A DNA stretch of 64,000 nt from Arachis hypogaea. Taxonomy: Eukaryota > Streptophyta > Magnoliopsida > Fabales > Fabaceae. The stretch covers positions 46,156,884 to 46,220,883 of the forward strand of contig NC_092043.1 in NCBI RefSeq assembly GCF_003086295.3. The letters run 5' to 3'. This document shows, in pieces, positions 44,032 through 55,621 of this stretch. The notes below the pieces were generated by a model, which saw only the letters and a program-made list of their open reading frames with translations, did no database searches and was not told where the DNA came from. The translations under genes and the position numbers were made by a program. How positions within the stretch are numbered: the stretch's first letter is position 1; every line of letters starts with the position of its first letter.

Positions 44032-44232
44032 TTTAAATAATAAATATACTTATTTATTAAATTATATGAAATAAATAAAAAGATTGTATTTTTTAACTAA
44101 AATTTTTTCAACTAAAATTTGTTCACTTCTTTTAAAAACAGTTGGATTAATCTAAAAACATTAAGTTTAACAAATATTATTATTAATTAAAAAATAAATA
44201 GTTCTTTATGATTGATTACAATGGCAAACCAA

Positions 44233-45603
44233 TAACAACAACAACAAACAACAACAAAGCCTTGTCCCACTAAGTGGGATCGGCTACATGAATCAAACGA
44301 CGCTATTATGCTCTGTTATGTATCATGTCTACAGAGAGACCGTTTACATGTAGATCTCGTTTGACCACCTCATGGATGGTCTTCTTAGGATTTTCTCTGC
44401 CTTTCGTCCTTTGTCCATCTTCCATCTCATCCACCCTACTGACTGGATGTTCTATCGGTCTTCTTCTCACATGTCCAAATCACCTGAGACGCGATTCAAC
44501 CATCTTTTCCACAATGGGTGCTACTCCAACTCTCTCCCTTATATCTTCATTCCTTATTTTATCCAATCGCGTATGACCACTCATCCATCTCAACATCTTC
44601 ATCTCTGTCACACTCAGCTTATATTCATGATCTCCTTTAGCCGCCCAACACTCCGTACCATACAGCATAGCCGGTCTTATAGCGGTGCGGTAGAATTTAC
44701 CTTTAAGTTTTAAAGGCATTTTTTTGTCGCATATAAAACCAGATGCACTCCGCCATTTTGACCAACCTGCTTGGATCTTATGATTTACATTATGTTCAAT
44801 CTCTCCATTATCCTGTATGATGCACCCAAGATACTTAAAACTTTTAACTTTTCGTAGGATGTTTTCTCCAATCTTCACCTCTATATTTGGGTTTTCCCCT
44901 TCTCAGACTGAACTTACATTCCATATATTCCGTCTTGTTATGGCTTATGCGCAGACCATACACTTCTAAATCTTCTCTCCATAACTCCAACTTCTTATTT
45001 AGGTCTTCCCTTGATTCTCCCATAAGGACGATATCATCAGCAAAAAACATGCACCATGGCATAGGCTTTTGGATGTGCTCTATGAGTACTTCCAAGACCA
45101 ATGTGAAAAGGTATGGACTTAAGGATGATCTCTGGTGTAATCCTATACCAATAGAAAATTTCTCTGTCACACCACATTGAGTCTTCACACTAGTTATGGC
45201 CCCATCATACATGTATTTAATTGCCTGAATATATGCGATCCTTACTCTCCTCTTTTCTAAAACCTTCCATAAAACCTCCCTTGGTACCCTATCATACGCT
45301 TTTTCCAAATCAATAAACACCATATGTAGATCCCTTTTATTACTACGATACCTCTCCATCATCCTTCTTAATAGGTATATCGCTTCAGTGGTAGATCTTC
45401 CTGGCATAAATCTAAATTGGTTCTCTGTTACTTGTGTCTCTTTTCTCAACCTCCGTTCTATCACCCTTTTCCATAACTTCATAGTATGACTCATAAGTTT
45501 AATCCCTCTATAGTTTTCGCAACTTTGTATATCCCCCTTATTCTTATAGATAGGTATCAAGGTGCTCTTTCTTTACTCATCAGGCATCTTTTTTGACCTT
45601 AAA
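44233..45603 (-). mobile_element. RTE-type LINE, 5'-truncated
   Basis: The minus strand reads into the RT domain and ends in a (TTG)n tail (AACAACAAC on plus, 44235-44261) preceded by a conserved 3' UTR (CTTTGTTG...GTGGGACAAGGC-like). Comparison with copy B, which lacks it, sets the limits. Confidence 0.88.
44480..45560 (-). pseudogene. RTE reverse transcriptase, two broken frames
   Basis: 45560-44844 contains [61 protein letters not shown] and the catalytic FFADDIVLM, so the Asp pair is present. 44878-44480 carries the C-terminal part ([36 protein letters not shown]). A frame shift separates them near 44860. The upstream endonuclease is missing. Confidence 0.88.
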
Positions 45604-46214
45604 ACAAAAAATAAATAAATATGAACTATCAAGAACTAACTTGTTGAGTGGTAAACCAATTTAGATTGGTCGAATGGTCAACTCACTGGTCCGCTTAGTG
45701 ATTAGCAGCAAATTATAGCAACTAAGTAATGTTATAAAGATATAACAAAATTATGCCACTTTTTGCTAATGTCATGATTGACACAACTTCACTACTTGAA
45801 ATCTTTAGACGTAGGAGACTGGTAAGTGTAGATATTTTACATAGTATACTTTTAAAAAAATAGTGAGTTGAATGAAAAAAAATGAAGAAAATAAAGGCGG
45901 TGAAGGAAAAGAGAGTGTACATGTCGAAGGATAGGAGACATTGAGAGAGAGTGAATGATAAAAGTTAAAAATAAATAATTAGATTATAAAAATATTTTAG
46001 ATATTTTAAATTTTAAGTAAAATTTCAATGAAATGAAATTCCAAATCAGACCTATTTGAATTGGCATTAATTTTGAAAGAAAAAAATAAATTAAATTAAA
46101 TTTTATCTAAACTAATTTAATTATTTTTGTTTCAAATAATAGGATTGAATTAATTTCAGGGAGTTTTCAAACACCCTGCAACCCTAACATTAGATTAAAT
46201 TACAAATTGAATGA

Positions 46215-46860
46215 GTAAAACTATAGAGTTGAATTGAACTTCATTGTTTAAAATGTTCATTAATGAATTAAACTTTTGTAGCAAACAATTTTATCATTTA
46301 TGAATATAACATTATATTTAAATAATATATATTTATTTATTAAATTATATAAAATAATTAAAAAATTATAATTTTTTAAATAATTTTTTTCAACTAAAAT
46401 TTATTATCTCTTTTAAATAAATAAAAAGTAGATTAATCTAAACATTAGTTTAAAAATAGTGTTATCAATTGAAAAAAAATTAAATAGTTTTTTATGATTG
46501 ATTATATTGACAAACGGAAATATAAAATATTAAGAACTAATTTGTTGAGTTGTCCAATAGCATAACAAGTAAAAAAATTAAAAAAAGTCAATTATTAACA
46601 ATAAATTATAGTAAATTAGCAACTAATTAATATTATTAAAAAAATAAAATTATTATACCATTTTTTCTAGTGTCATAATTGACACAACTTTACTTAAAAT
46701 GTTCAAATATAATAAATTCGTAGACGTTTAATGTCATTCGTCTTAGTCAAATACGTAAAACCTCTATATGTGTGAATATTTTTTTTTAGTTCAGATGTAG
46801 TAGATTATAAAAATATTTTAGATATTTTAAAGACATTTTAAACATTTTAAAATTTATGTG
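46215..46860. repeat. Copy B of the unit, uninterrupted
   Basis: The same order of blocks as copy A without the 135-bp repeat or the RTE LINE; separated from copy A by a roughly 60-base cyclin-intron match (46155-46214). Confidence 0.7.
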
Positions 46861-47048
46861 TTAAAATATATTAAGATCAATTGGCATTTTGTCAGAATCC
46901 TCACTGCTGAATCATGCACCCTATTCTATCCGGAGGCTTATGTTGAGAATCTCTCCATATTGCGATCAGAATATTGCCTTATTATTTTGAGAAGTTAAGC
47001 ACAGAACAAGTTGGTTGGGAACGGAACTTTTTGATTTCACGCAACTTG

Positions 47049-48130
47049 GTGTGTGTTTGGATTAGAGTTGGCCAAACTGGAGTTTGAATAAAAGTGATTT
47101 TGTAAAATTGATTTTGGATAAAAGTGAGTTTGTGCCAACATGATTTTTGTTTGGCAATTTTATACTAAAATTGATTTTGATAAAATGAAATTGTTTGGAT
47201 AATATTAGTTAAAATCACTTTTAGATAGATAATTAGTTAATTACTAAAAAAATATAATATTAAATTATAATATTATTTTTTAATATATTTAATCCTTTTT
47301 TATACTTTTTTAGTATATTTTTTATATAATATTTTTTTATAAAATTTTATTTTAGTTTATTATAATTTTTTTAATAAAAATTAATATTTATTTATTAAAT
47401 TAAAAATAACATATAAAATAATATATTTTAGTACTTTTTATGAGTACTCTCAGTAATTTTATTTTGTTTACTATTTTAGATTCTAATTTTTTTACTAATT
47501 ATGTTTTTATTATTATTTATAATTAATTTTTTATTTAATTTATCATTTTCAATAGGAACAATAATACATATTATAACAAATTAGAATAATAAACAATGAA
47601 CAAAAATTATAATAATAAATTTTACAATGTCAAACAAAAAATATTCTATAATTTTATTAGTAATCTTAATATTCTTTTATTTATTATTAATTATTATTTA
47701 TGATTCCATTGTTATGTATGATTAGTTTTTTATTTACTTTATCATTTTTAATAAGATCAATAATTCATATTATAATAAAATTAAAATAATAAATTTAATA
47801 AAACAACTAAAATATAAAAAAAAAACTAAAAATTAAAAAAAATTTAAAATATTTGAAATGACTTGAAACAAATATGAAAACTCTTTTGGAAAACACCAAT
47901 AATGAAATAAATATGAAAACTCTTTTGGAAAACACCAATAATAATAATCAAAGGTGAAGTCACGTTGAAGTGAACGCAGAAGCAACAATTTTTTGCTTCT
48001 AGTAAACGTGCTTTTAAGCTGCAAAATCACTTCTGCGTTTAGATAAAAAAGATTGCCAAACATTAAAATATAGCGTTCAAAGAACTTCAACGTACTTTTC
48101 TCCTTTCAAACGGGTTTGCCAAACACACCC
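47049..48130. mobile_element. Harbinger/Tourist-like element (about 1.08 kb) inserted in the LINE
   Basis: Ends GTGTGTGTTTGG and, inverted, GGGTGTGTTTGG, flanked by TTG at 47046-47048 and 48131-48133. The inside is A/T-rich with no transposase. A 39-bp tandem duplication (AATATGAAAACTCTTTTGGA at 47871 and 47910) lies near the right end. Confidence 0.75.
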
Positions 48131-49680
48131 TTGGTCTCTACATCCTTTATTCAAAAGTGTGGTTCAGAAAATTTAGAGTGAGAATCAACTGAATCCAATT
48201 AGTGCCTTGCCAAAGTAAAGGAAGAAGCTTCAAATTTTAATAAGAAGGTTTTTGGGAATATTTAAAAAAAAAAAAAGAACAAGAGTAAGAGAAAAAATTA
48301 CAACAATTCAATTGAAGATGGAAAAGGTTGATTCGTATTTTTTAAAACAATAAGAGGCAGAGCTTCAAGTAAATTAGGGGGGTTATCATGGAGATGAATT
48401 CTTTCAAATCCCACAAGAATCGTGTGATGAGTTGAATAAAGAAGTAACTAAGGAGGAGGTTAGGGGGGTTATTATGGAGATGAATTCTTTCAAAGTCCAC
48501 TGAACTAATGGTCTTTAGACTTTCTTTTTCAAAGAATATTAGAAAACGATGGAAGTTGATGTCTGGAGATGGTTCATAATGCTTTCAATAGCAAAGAGTT
48601 GGATGCATCTTTTTTTAAAGTTTTACTAGTATTAATTCCAAAAGTGGATAACCCAACTCGTATGAAGGAGTTTATGGAATGTGTTATACAAGGTGGTGAC
48701 CAAATTAATTGTCAATCGTTTGAGGCCTTTTCTTCAAGATTTCATTGGCCTTTTTTAGGGAGGATTTATTCCTAGAAGAAGAACTTCGGATAATATTATT
48801 GTTACTCAAGAGACATTGCAGTATATGAAGAAGACTAAGTCCAATAAAAGGGGTTCTTGTATTTAAGATTGATCTAGAGAAAATATACAATAGAATAAAC
48901 TGGGATTTCTTAGAACAAACTCTTAATAAATTTGGTTTTCCAACCCAGACAATAAACTTATTATGTGGTGTATTAGATCTTCATCTCCATTGATTCTTTT
49001 GAATGGGAATACACTTGACAGTTCCATCTTAAAAGGGGGTTACAACAAGGAGAGCCTATGTCACGGTATATTTTTGTACTTTGTATAAAATATTTCTCAT
49101 TTGATAAATTTGGGTAAGTGGAGACCGATGGCTATCTCTAAAGGTGGCCTAACAACATCTCACTTGATATTTGTAGATGACATCATTCTCTTTTATAAGG
49201 CTAAGAGATCACGTCTGCAGTTTATCCTGAATGCTTTGAATCTTTTCTGCAAAGCATTTGGTATAAAAATTAATTTTGAAAAATCAAACGTTGTTCATTC
49301 ATCTAATGTTTTTAGAGAATACAAGGAGATGTTTATGGGTATATCTTATATTCGTTCCACCAATTCCATAGGTAAATACTTGGGGTTCCTCTTTGTCATG
49401 CTAGGTCCTCTAGAGTTGCTTTCCAAGATGTCACATACAAGATTTGTCGAAGATTAGCCTCTTGGAAGGGTCAATTCCTCAATAGGGCTTCCGAATTTGT
49501 CTTGCCAAATCGGCGATGGCTTCTATTCCAATTTATAGAATGCAAATGTACCAATTTCCATCGATGATATTTATGGACACAGATAATTGTGTGCGCCAAT
49601 TTGTCTGGAATGATAAATCAGATAGTAAAGGTCTTCAATCTCTCATTTTTGGGGAAACTGGTTTGGTAGCTTCTATTAAA
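48131..49680 (+). pseudogene. LINE reverse transcriptase remnant
   Basis: Readable pieces: FFKVLLVLIPKVDNPTRMKEF (48620-48670), GGFIPRR..SDNII, FKIDLEKIYNRINWDFLEQ, RGLQQGEPMS-like, and 49101-49457 with SHLIFVDDIILFYKAKRS, where the catalytic FADD is FVDD, then INFEKSNVVHSSNV. A local duplication of GGGGGGTTAT.ATGGAGATG (48378 and 48463) precedes it. Many stops and shifts. Confidence 0.8.
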
Positions 49681-49682
49681 AA

Positions 49683-50159
49683 TTGATAGAAACCACTGTT
49701 TAAATAGTTGTCTGTATGTAGTTTTATTTTAAAGCATTGTTTATTTAGAATGTGTTAAAATTTAGATGTCAAAGAGAAGTATAAACATGTATGTAATTAT
49801 TTCATAAAATACACACAACAAATATATTCAATACATTTCTCCTCATTTTATATATTCTTCGTGAGTCTGTGTACTTTGTTCTTTTATTTTCCAATAAAGT
49901 GGCATCAGATCCACTTATAAAATGTCTTTGTCAAAAGGAATCATCTTTTAAATACCCACAATTATCTAGACTCATCTATGATAATTGGGCATCTCGAATG
50001 AAAGCAATTCTCGGTGCTCAACGAGTGTGGGAGATGGTTGAGAAAGGCTATGTAGAACCAGAAAATGTGGAGAAGCTAACAAAAGCTCAGAAGGATGAAT
50101 TGGAAAATAAAAAAAAGAAAGATCAATGTGCATTTACTATCATTCATCAAGGCTTAGAT
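49683..50159 (+). mobile_element. Copia fragment: LTR, primer site and gag start
   Basis: An LTR-like stretch TGATAGAAACC... to TTTTCCA (49683-49893) is followed by a decayed tRNA-Met primer site (TGGCATCAGATCC, 49900-49912) and gag (YDNWASRMKAILGAQRVWEM, VEKGYVEPEN, CAFTIIHQGLD). Gag stops abruptly at 50159 where another LTR begins. Confidence 0.75.
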
Positions 50160-50720
50160 TGTAACGACTCAATTTTTATTATGTCTATATCATACCGGAA
50201 ACTGAGCGCTACCAACTTGTCTTCTTAATTATTGTCTATTATTTATTATATGAGCCTGATTTGTTGTTAAAAGCGTAGTTATTTAGCGAGATATTTTTTT
50301 TTCAAAACGTTTGGATTAATAAACGGAATCACGCATAATAAATTCACAAATAATAACAGATAAAATAGTTATGAACAACCACACTTAAATACATCTCAAG
50401 CAGTTAACAACATTCAGTTATCCAGCCTTTATTAGAATATAGATCTTAGTTAGAACACCCCTAGATATAGCTAGATAATAACTATATACTTATATATACT
50501 TACAACCTCCCAGCCCTGACCTGTTCAAGAAGTCCCTAAGCTAGCGCCAGGCTAGCCTAGACTCTATACTCACCTAATCCCCGTCGCTGCATCCTCTCTG
50601 GCAGCCCCTCTCTCTCTTGCCGCCATCCAGTTCTACCAGCTGTCACCAACAACACCGGCCACCACCAACATTCAACCGTCCACCTCTGTGTTTGCATTCT
50701 CCTGTAAATAAATTTTTATT
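50160..50720 (+). repeat. LTR of another retroelement, starting TGTAACGACTC
   Basis: Begins TGTAACGACTCAATTTTTAT, cutting the Copia gag. Continues through CAACCTCCCAGCCCTGACC-type sequence. The right limit is uncertain and no internal domain follows. Confidence 0.5.
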
Positions 50721-51299
50721 TTTGTTTTCGTTAAATTTAGGATTAATTTAAGTTTTAATTATTAATTAGTATTATGATTTAGTTAGAAATAATTTTTTTG
50801 TTTAGTGAATTTACATAGTTAAGATAGAATCGTATTAGCTTATTAGACTTTTGTGAATTCTAATGCTTTAATGATGTGATATTATTGTTGTTGTGCGGTT
50901 GATTTTGAATTGGAACTAAATTTAGTAAATTAGTGATGCTCAAGCTTGAATGCATATATTTCACATAGTTCAAGTTATTCTGTTCAAATAGGCATATTAC
51001 TAAATGTTTGTGAAGTTAGTTAAACTTACTTTAATACGGGTCAATTTTTGGTTAAACTAAATTTTCTATGTAATAAAATAATTAATTCTCGATCATTCTA
51101 GTAGTTCTTTATTTTATGCATAGTCAGTGCAATTAATTATATTGATGAAAATCAAAGTAAATTAAAAAAATTCAAATATGATATAATTTTAGATGACTTA
51201 TGGATGATTTTTTATTTGCATACAGAAAAAATTATACATGTAATAATATATATTGCTAAATATTTGTGAAGTTAGAATGTGCACTTACCTCTTTTGTTT
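50721..51299. other. A/T-rich sequence between LTR and TRIM
   Basis: No gene. Two similar stretches around AAATGTTTGTGAAGTTAG (51003) and AAATATTTGTGAAGTTAG (51263). Confidence 0.5.
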
Positions 51300-52406
51300 T
51301 GTTAGAATATAATTAAGATCAATTAGGATCAATTAGAATTATTTAGTATATATGAATATTTAGTATAGAATATTACGTCTTTATTATTACGATTCTCTTA
51401 ACTCCTATAAATACCTTTCTATATTGTATCATTCCCTGACAACTTGAATAGACAACTTAATTACACTCAATAATATACAAATCCTTCCTCCAGTTTAGTT
51501 TTTTAATTCTAACATGATATCAGAGCCATGGTATCCTCCTTGAAAAGGATATGTTATTTTACTTGCGGTGAAATCACCGTTGTCTTTGCATTTTTTTTCT
51601 ATGACATTCTTTTTTTCCTTTTGTCACTCCTTTGATGATTTTTCATCTTACCAACTAGCCTATTTTTTTTTTCTTTCTGTGTTGCATTTTTTTTCGAGTC
51701 GTATGATCAAACACCATTGTTATTGCTGTTTACCTATTCTCATAAAGAAATCATATAGTTTTCGCTCTCTTTCGGCAGTTCCGCTTGCGTTCTGTCGTGG
51801 CAGTTTCGTCTATGTTCTCTAGTGATAGTTACATCTGCGTTCTCTCGTGGTAATTCTGTCTGCGTTTTCTCGTGGCAGTTCCGTCTGCGTTTCGTCTGTG
51901 TATGTTTCCTTGTGGCAATTCCATCTGCGTTTCTTTCTAGCAGTTCCGTCTGCACTTCCTTCAGACAAGCGGCAGTTTTGTCTGTGCTTCCTTCAGACAA
52001 GCGGCAGTTCCGTCTGCGCTTCTTTCAAACTAGCGGCAATTTCGTCTACGCTTCCTTCAGACTAGCAGCAGTTCCGTCTGCACTTCCTTCTGTCAGTTCT
52101 GTTTGCACCCGTTTTATTAGTTTATGCATTTTTTCTCTTTATTTCGTTGTTTTAAATAAGTTTCAAACTCAAGTGAGAGTTTGAGAGGGGATGTTAGAAT
52201 ATAATTAAGATCAATTATGATCAATTAGAATTATTTAATATATCTGAATATTTAGTATAGAATATTACGTCTTTATTATTACGATTCTCTTAGCTCCTAT
52301 AAATACCTTTCTATATTGTATCATTCTCAGACAACTTGAATAGACAATTTGATTATACTCAATACTATACAAATCATTCCTCCAGTTTAGTTTCTTATTT
52401 CTAATA
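51300..52406 (+). mobile_element. Complete TRIM (small Copia-type non-autonomous LTR element)
   Basis: Two 215-bp LTRs (51300-51514 and 52192-52406) start TGTTAGAATATAATTAAG and enclose 677 bases. A tRNA-Met primer site (TGATATCAGAGCC, 51515-51527) and a polypurine tract (about 52173-52191, AGTGAGAGTTTGAGAGGGG) are in place, and a perfect 5-bp duplication TGTTT flanks it (51295-51299, 52407-52411). By eye the LTRs differ at about 14 of 215 sites. The inside has no coding frame but a run of GGCAGTTCCGTCTGCG-type repeats. Confidence 0.92.
51780..52115. repeat. Degenerate tandem repeat inside the TRIM
   Basis: Units built on CGTGGCAGTTCCGTCTGCGTT, later ACTAGCGGCAATTTCGTC, about 25-55 bases each. 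Apparent ORFs on either strand just translate this array. Confidence 0.7.
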
Positions 52407-52535
52407 TGTTTTATTTTATTTAAACGGATAATGTATTTCTTTAACTAAGTTTAATGTAGTTTATTTTGATTAAACATTTTGAATGATGTTGTGAATATGT
52501 TTAGTATATTTTTAATTGGTATGCTCTTTGCAGAC

Positions 52536-54715
52536 ATGACAACAGGTAGAGATATTGCGAATTAGCCTATTGGTCGTGGTCATGGTAGAGGGAGGGTTTC
52601 TATTGGTACCCCTGGGAATTCTGAATCTTTTTCCTCTAATCCGACTACTCTAGTGACATCACAGGTTGCGAGTGCATCAAAACAATTGTTCATCATGGTA
52701 CCTAACTCCAACTATGTCCCTGTATCTATGCCAACACTGCTGCCTTCATCTGCACAGCAGCCCACTGTCTTGGCGACGCCGCCTCCAGCGATAAACAACG
52801 CGACACCGGAATCCTCTAACAGAAGCCAGCCAACTGATTCCCCTCTACCACCTTTCATCGTACAAATGACGATTTGGCCTGATGGCGGAACAACATAAGT
52901 ACTACTTTAAGTCTTTTATATGCTGCAAGTATTTGATAATTCATGATTAGTGATTCTTGATTATTGATTCTAGTTTTAGTGGATTTAGGTGTGTAGGTTT
53001 GAACTGTTAAAAGTGTTTGATATATCGTGATTAGTGATTCTTAATTACTGATTCTAGTTTTAGTGGATTTAGGGTTGTAGGTTTAAACGGCTGGAAATGT
53101 TTGATATATAGTGATTAGTGATTTTTGATTATTGATTCTAGTTTTAAATGATTTAGAATTGTAGATTTGAACTGCTAAAAGTGTTTGATATATAACTGAT
53201 TCATTGATTGTTGACAATGGTGTTGTTTAAGTTAATTGTTGATGGATAGAGTTTATGGCACATTCTAGTTATAAACGAAACTCTGTCAAAATTTCTAAAA
53301 AAACCTTTACATATTATGGCTATTTGCTTATGAACTTTTAATTTATATTGTCGTATTGGTTTGTTTGTGAATTATTGATAGGTTTCCGCCAAATAATAAC
53401 GCATGTATTCAGGAGATGACCAGCGTCATCAAGCTGATATATGACCATCCATGGCCGAGCTACAAGAAGATCCCCTCTGAGACTAGAGAGCAATGATTTT
53501 ATAAGTGGGTGGTAAAAACTTAATATAGCAAAAACTTATTAGCTAGTTTGTATTTTCTATTTTGTTTAATACAATATATTTTGATTAACAAATTTTAAAG
53601 TGTCTTTGTGCAGCAGAACTTTATATGGGATAAGGAGCACAATGCCCTCATCAAGAAGATATACGATCATTGAATGGGAAGGCGACTGCATCAGATATTG
53701 GAGGATGTACATGAGAGGCGCGACCACCTCACTTCTTAGATCCGCTCAGAAATCAAGAAGGTTTTGTATGTTCACTGGGAGACCGATGAGGGGTTCAAGT
53801 ATCAACGTCTCACAAATAGAGCTAGTAGGGCATCGGTTAGGTCTTCCAAATATATCGGCGGCTCAGCGACTTTCATGAAGACCAAGGTCAGGCTGGTATG
53901 TAGATTCTCTAATTTTGTTATTAATTTAGTTATATTCTTTAACATATTATTAGTAGGCATCCTAACATATTGTTTCAATGCAACATGTGTAGTCGAAGTT
54001 GTTGGATCGCGATGCAACGTTGGCGGAGACCTTCAAGTACACCCACACTTTGAAGGAGAACAAGGCAAAATTTGCTGATCAGCGGTCTGCGTATCATTAT
54101 ATGAGTAAATATTTGATCTTGTGATATAAAATTTTCAATTAACTACACATCTGTTATCCTAATCATAATAACATGTGTTACACAAGAGTCTTACGTGTAG
54201 AGACTGGAGGCCGCAACTCAGCAATCTCAGCAAAGTGGGGAAGACACTAGTGGCTTTGTGGCTTCTGTCGTTGGTCCCGATGCAGTTTGGCGCGAGACCG
54301 CCTCTGTGGCGTACAAGAACCGTGTATACGAACTGGGTTGTTCTTCACCAGTAGCCTCCATACCTCCACGTTGAAGCCATCGTCTACCTCTACCACCAGT
54401 CGAGCCGTCGATCCTGACAAAGGCATTGATTTTAGGTTGCAGGTGCAGGAGCTCACCTAGAGTCTTCACGAATAGGCTTATGAGCTGAATGAAAATTGAG
54501 AGAGGTATCAGAAGATCCTCACATGCATGACAGACACAGATGAGCTCAGGTTGGAATTTAGGGAGCAGCTGGAGCGGCTTAAGCAGATGGAGCAACAGAT
54601 GGCAGTGTATCAGGCTCAGATGCATGCCAATGGCAGCGGCGCTGCTAGTGGCAGCTGCTCGTGGGACACAGCCATCATCGCCTTCTCCGTCGCCTTAACA
54701 GGACCACAGGAATGA
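52536..54715 (+). pseudogene. CACTA-associated plant transposase-like ORF (PF03004-like), decayed
   Basis: Exon-like pieces in order: 52536-52898 (MTTGRDIAN, stop, GRGHGRGRVS, QPTDSPLPPF, TIWPDGGTT), about 53383-53505 (NNNACIQEMTSVIKLIYDHP, WPSYKKIPSETREQ, stop), 53614-53896 (NFIWDKEHNALIKKIYDH, YVHWETDEGFKYQRL-like), 53991-54100 (DRDATLAETFKYTHTLKENK) and 54200-54715 (coiled-coil LQVQELT...LREQLERLKQMEQQMAVYQAQM). This is the second, TNP1/transposase-24-type protein common beside plant CACTA elements, recognised from memory. Several stops, and a first donor changed from GT. No TNP2-type catalytic transposase is present. Confidence 0.7.
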
Positions 54716-54899
54716 CGACGACGACTAGCAAAATCTTTAGTGATTATGGCTTTGTTTTACTGTTTTATTGTGTTTGATTTATTTGACTTTTAATTTATTT
54801 GAACATTTGATATTTCATATTATATAATTGGTTTCTATTATTTATAATTTGATCACTAATTATGTGAAAAATAAATTTAAATAAAAATTAAAATTAATA

Positions 54900-55140
54900 A
54901 AAAATTGACATTATTGTCAGATTTACCGAGAGCATAATTCGATGGTAATAGTGCGAAAAACAAAATATTGTGGTACCACCTTTACCGTCGAAAAAATTCG
55001 CCGGTAATCAAATAATTTTTTCGGGTAAGTAATTTGTCACAGAATCTGACAATACTTATTTTTGAACAAAAAAATTCGACGATAATTAATTATCAACAAA
55101 GTTTATACTGTCGAATTTTATTCATTTTTTTATGATAATT
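54900..55140. repeat. Subterminal-like repeats (CGACGGTAA / TTACCGTCGAA)
   Basis: Several copies in both orientations of a motif such as TTACCGTCGAAAAAATTCG and TTCGACGATAATTA, with GACAATA repeats. Plant CACTA ends carry arrays of this kind, but I find no CACTA terminus. Confidence 0.5.
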
Positions 55141-55311
55141 CTGACAATACTCAACATTTTTCTAAGATTATTTGTATATAAAGTTGTAAAGTTGAAAAAC
55201 TTTCACAACACTCCTATATTACTGTGAGTACCGACATACACTCATCAGTATTTGAGTACATCTAATATATGTTTCGATTTTCTAAATAACATCTTAGAAC
55301 TATCTTATGAA
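55141..55311. other. A/T-rich spacer
   Basis: No gene or clear repeat before the tandem duplication. Confidence 0.5.
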
Positions 55312-55621
55312 ATTAAAAAAGAATTTGTCAATTTAATTTTAGAAGTTGAGAACATCTTTTTGGCTGGTTTACATAATTGTGAGTCCTTAGACTCCACAAT
55401 TACTTTTATCAGTAAGTGATCCTTTGACTGAGAAGACTTAAAAAATATATATAAAGTTCTTAGGTTATTAAAAAAGAATTTGTCAATTTAATTTTAGAAG
55501 TTGAGAACATCTTTTTGGCTGGTTTACATAATTGTGAGTCCTTAGACTCCACAATTACTTTTATCAGTAAGTGATCCTTTGACTGAGAAGACTTAAAAAA
55601 TATATATAAAGTTCTTAGGTT
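55312..55621. repeat. Perfect 155-bp tandem duplication
   Basis: 55312-55466 and 55467-55621 appear identical base for base when read side by side. Flanking sequence up to about 56040 contains more distant versions of TCTAAAGTTCTTAGGTT. Confidence 0.9.

Larger units (their letters stand above)
43740..46000. repeat. Copy A of a dispersed or duplicated unit, interrupted by two insertions
   Basis: Its parts at 43815-43896, 44032-44232 and 45604-45800 match copy B (46215-46770) in order, sharing CAACTAAAATTTGTT-like, TATGATTGATTA and TCATAATTGACACAACTT-like blocks. The breaks are a 135-bp repeat and an RTE LINE. Confidence 0.7.
46870..49680 (+). mobile_element. Second L1-type LINE, decayed and split by a DNA transposon
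   Basis: The part before 47048 reads EAYVENLSILRSEYCLIIL, the end of an L1 endonuclease. The part from 48131 continues with WSLHPLFKSVV-type sequence, AKVKEEASNF-like, and an RT domain. Joining across the insert restores the reading frame. Confidence 0.78.

Noticed and set aside
44325..44713. Plus-strand ORFs at the RTE LINE
   Set aside because: Antisense shadows of the RT frame on the minus strand.
51740..52184. ORFs on both strands inside the TRIM
   Set aside because: They translate a short tandem array; TRIMs have no coding capacity.
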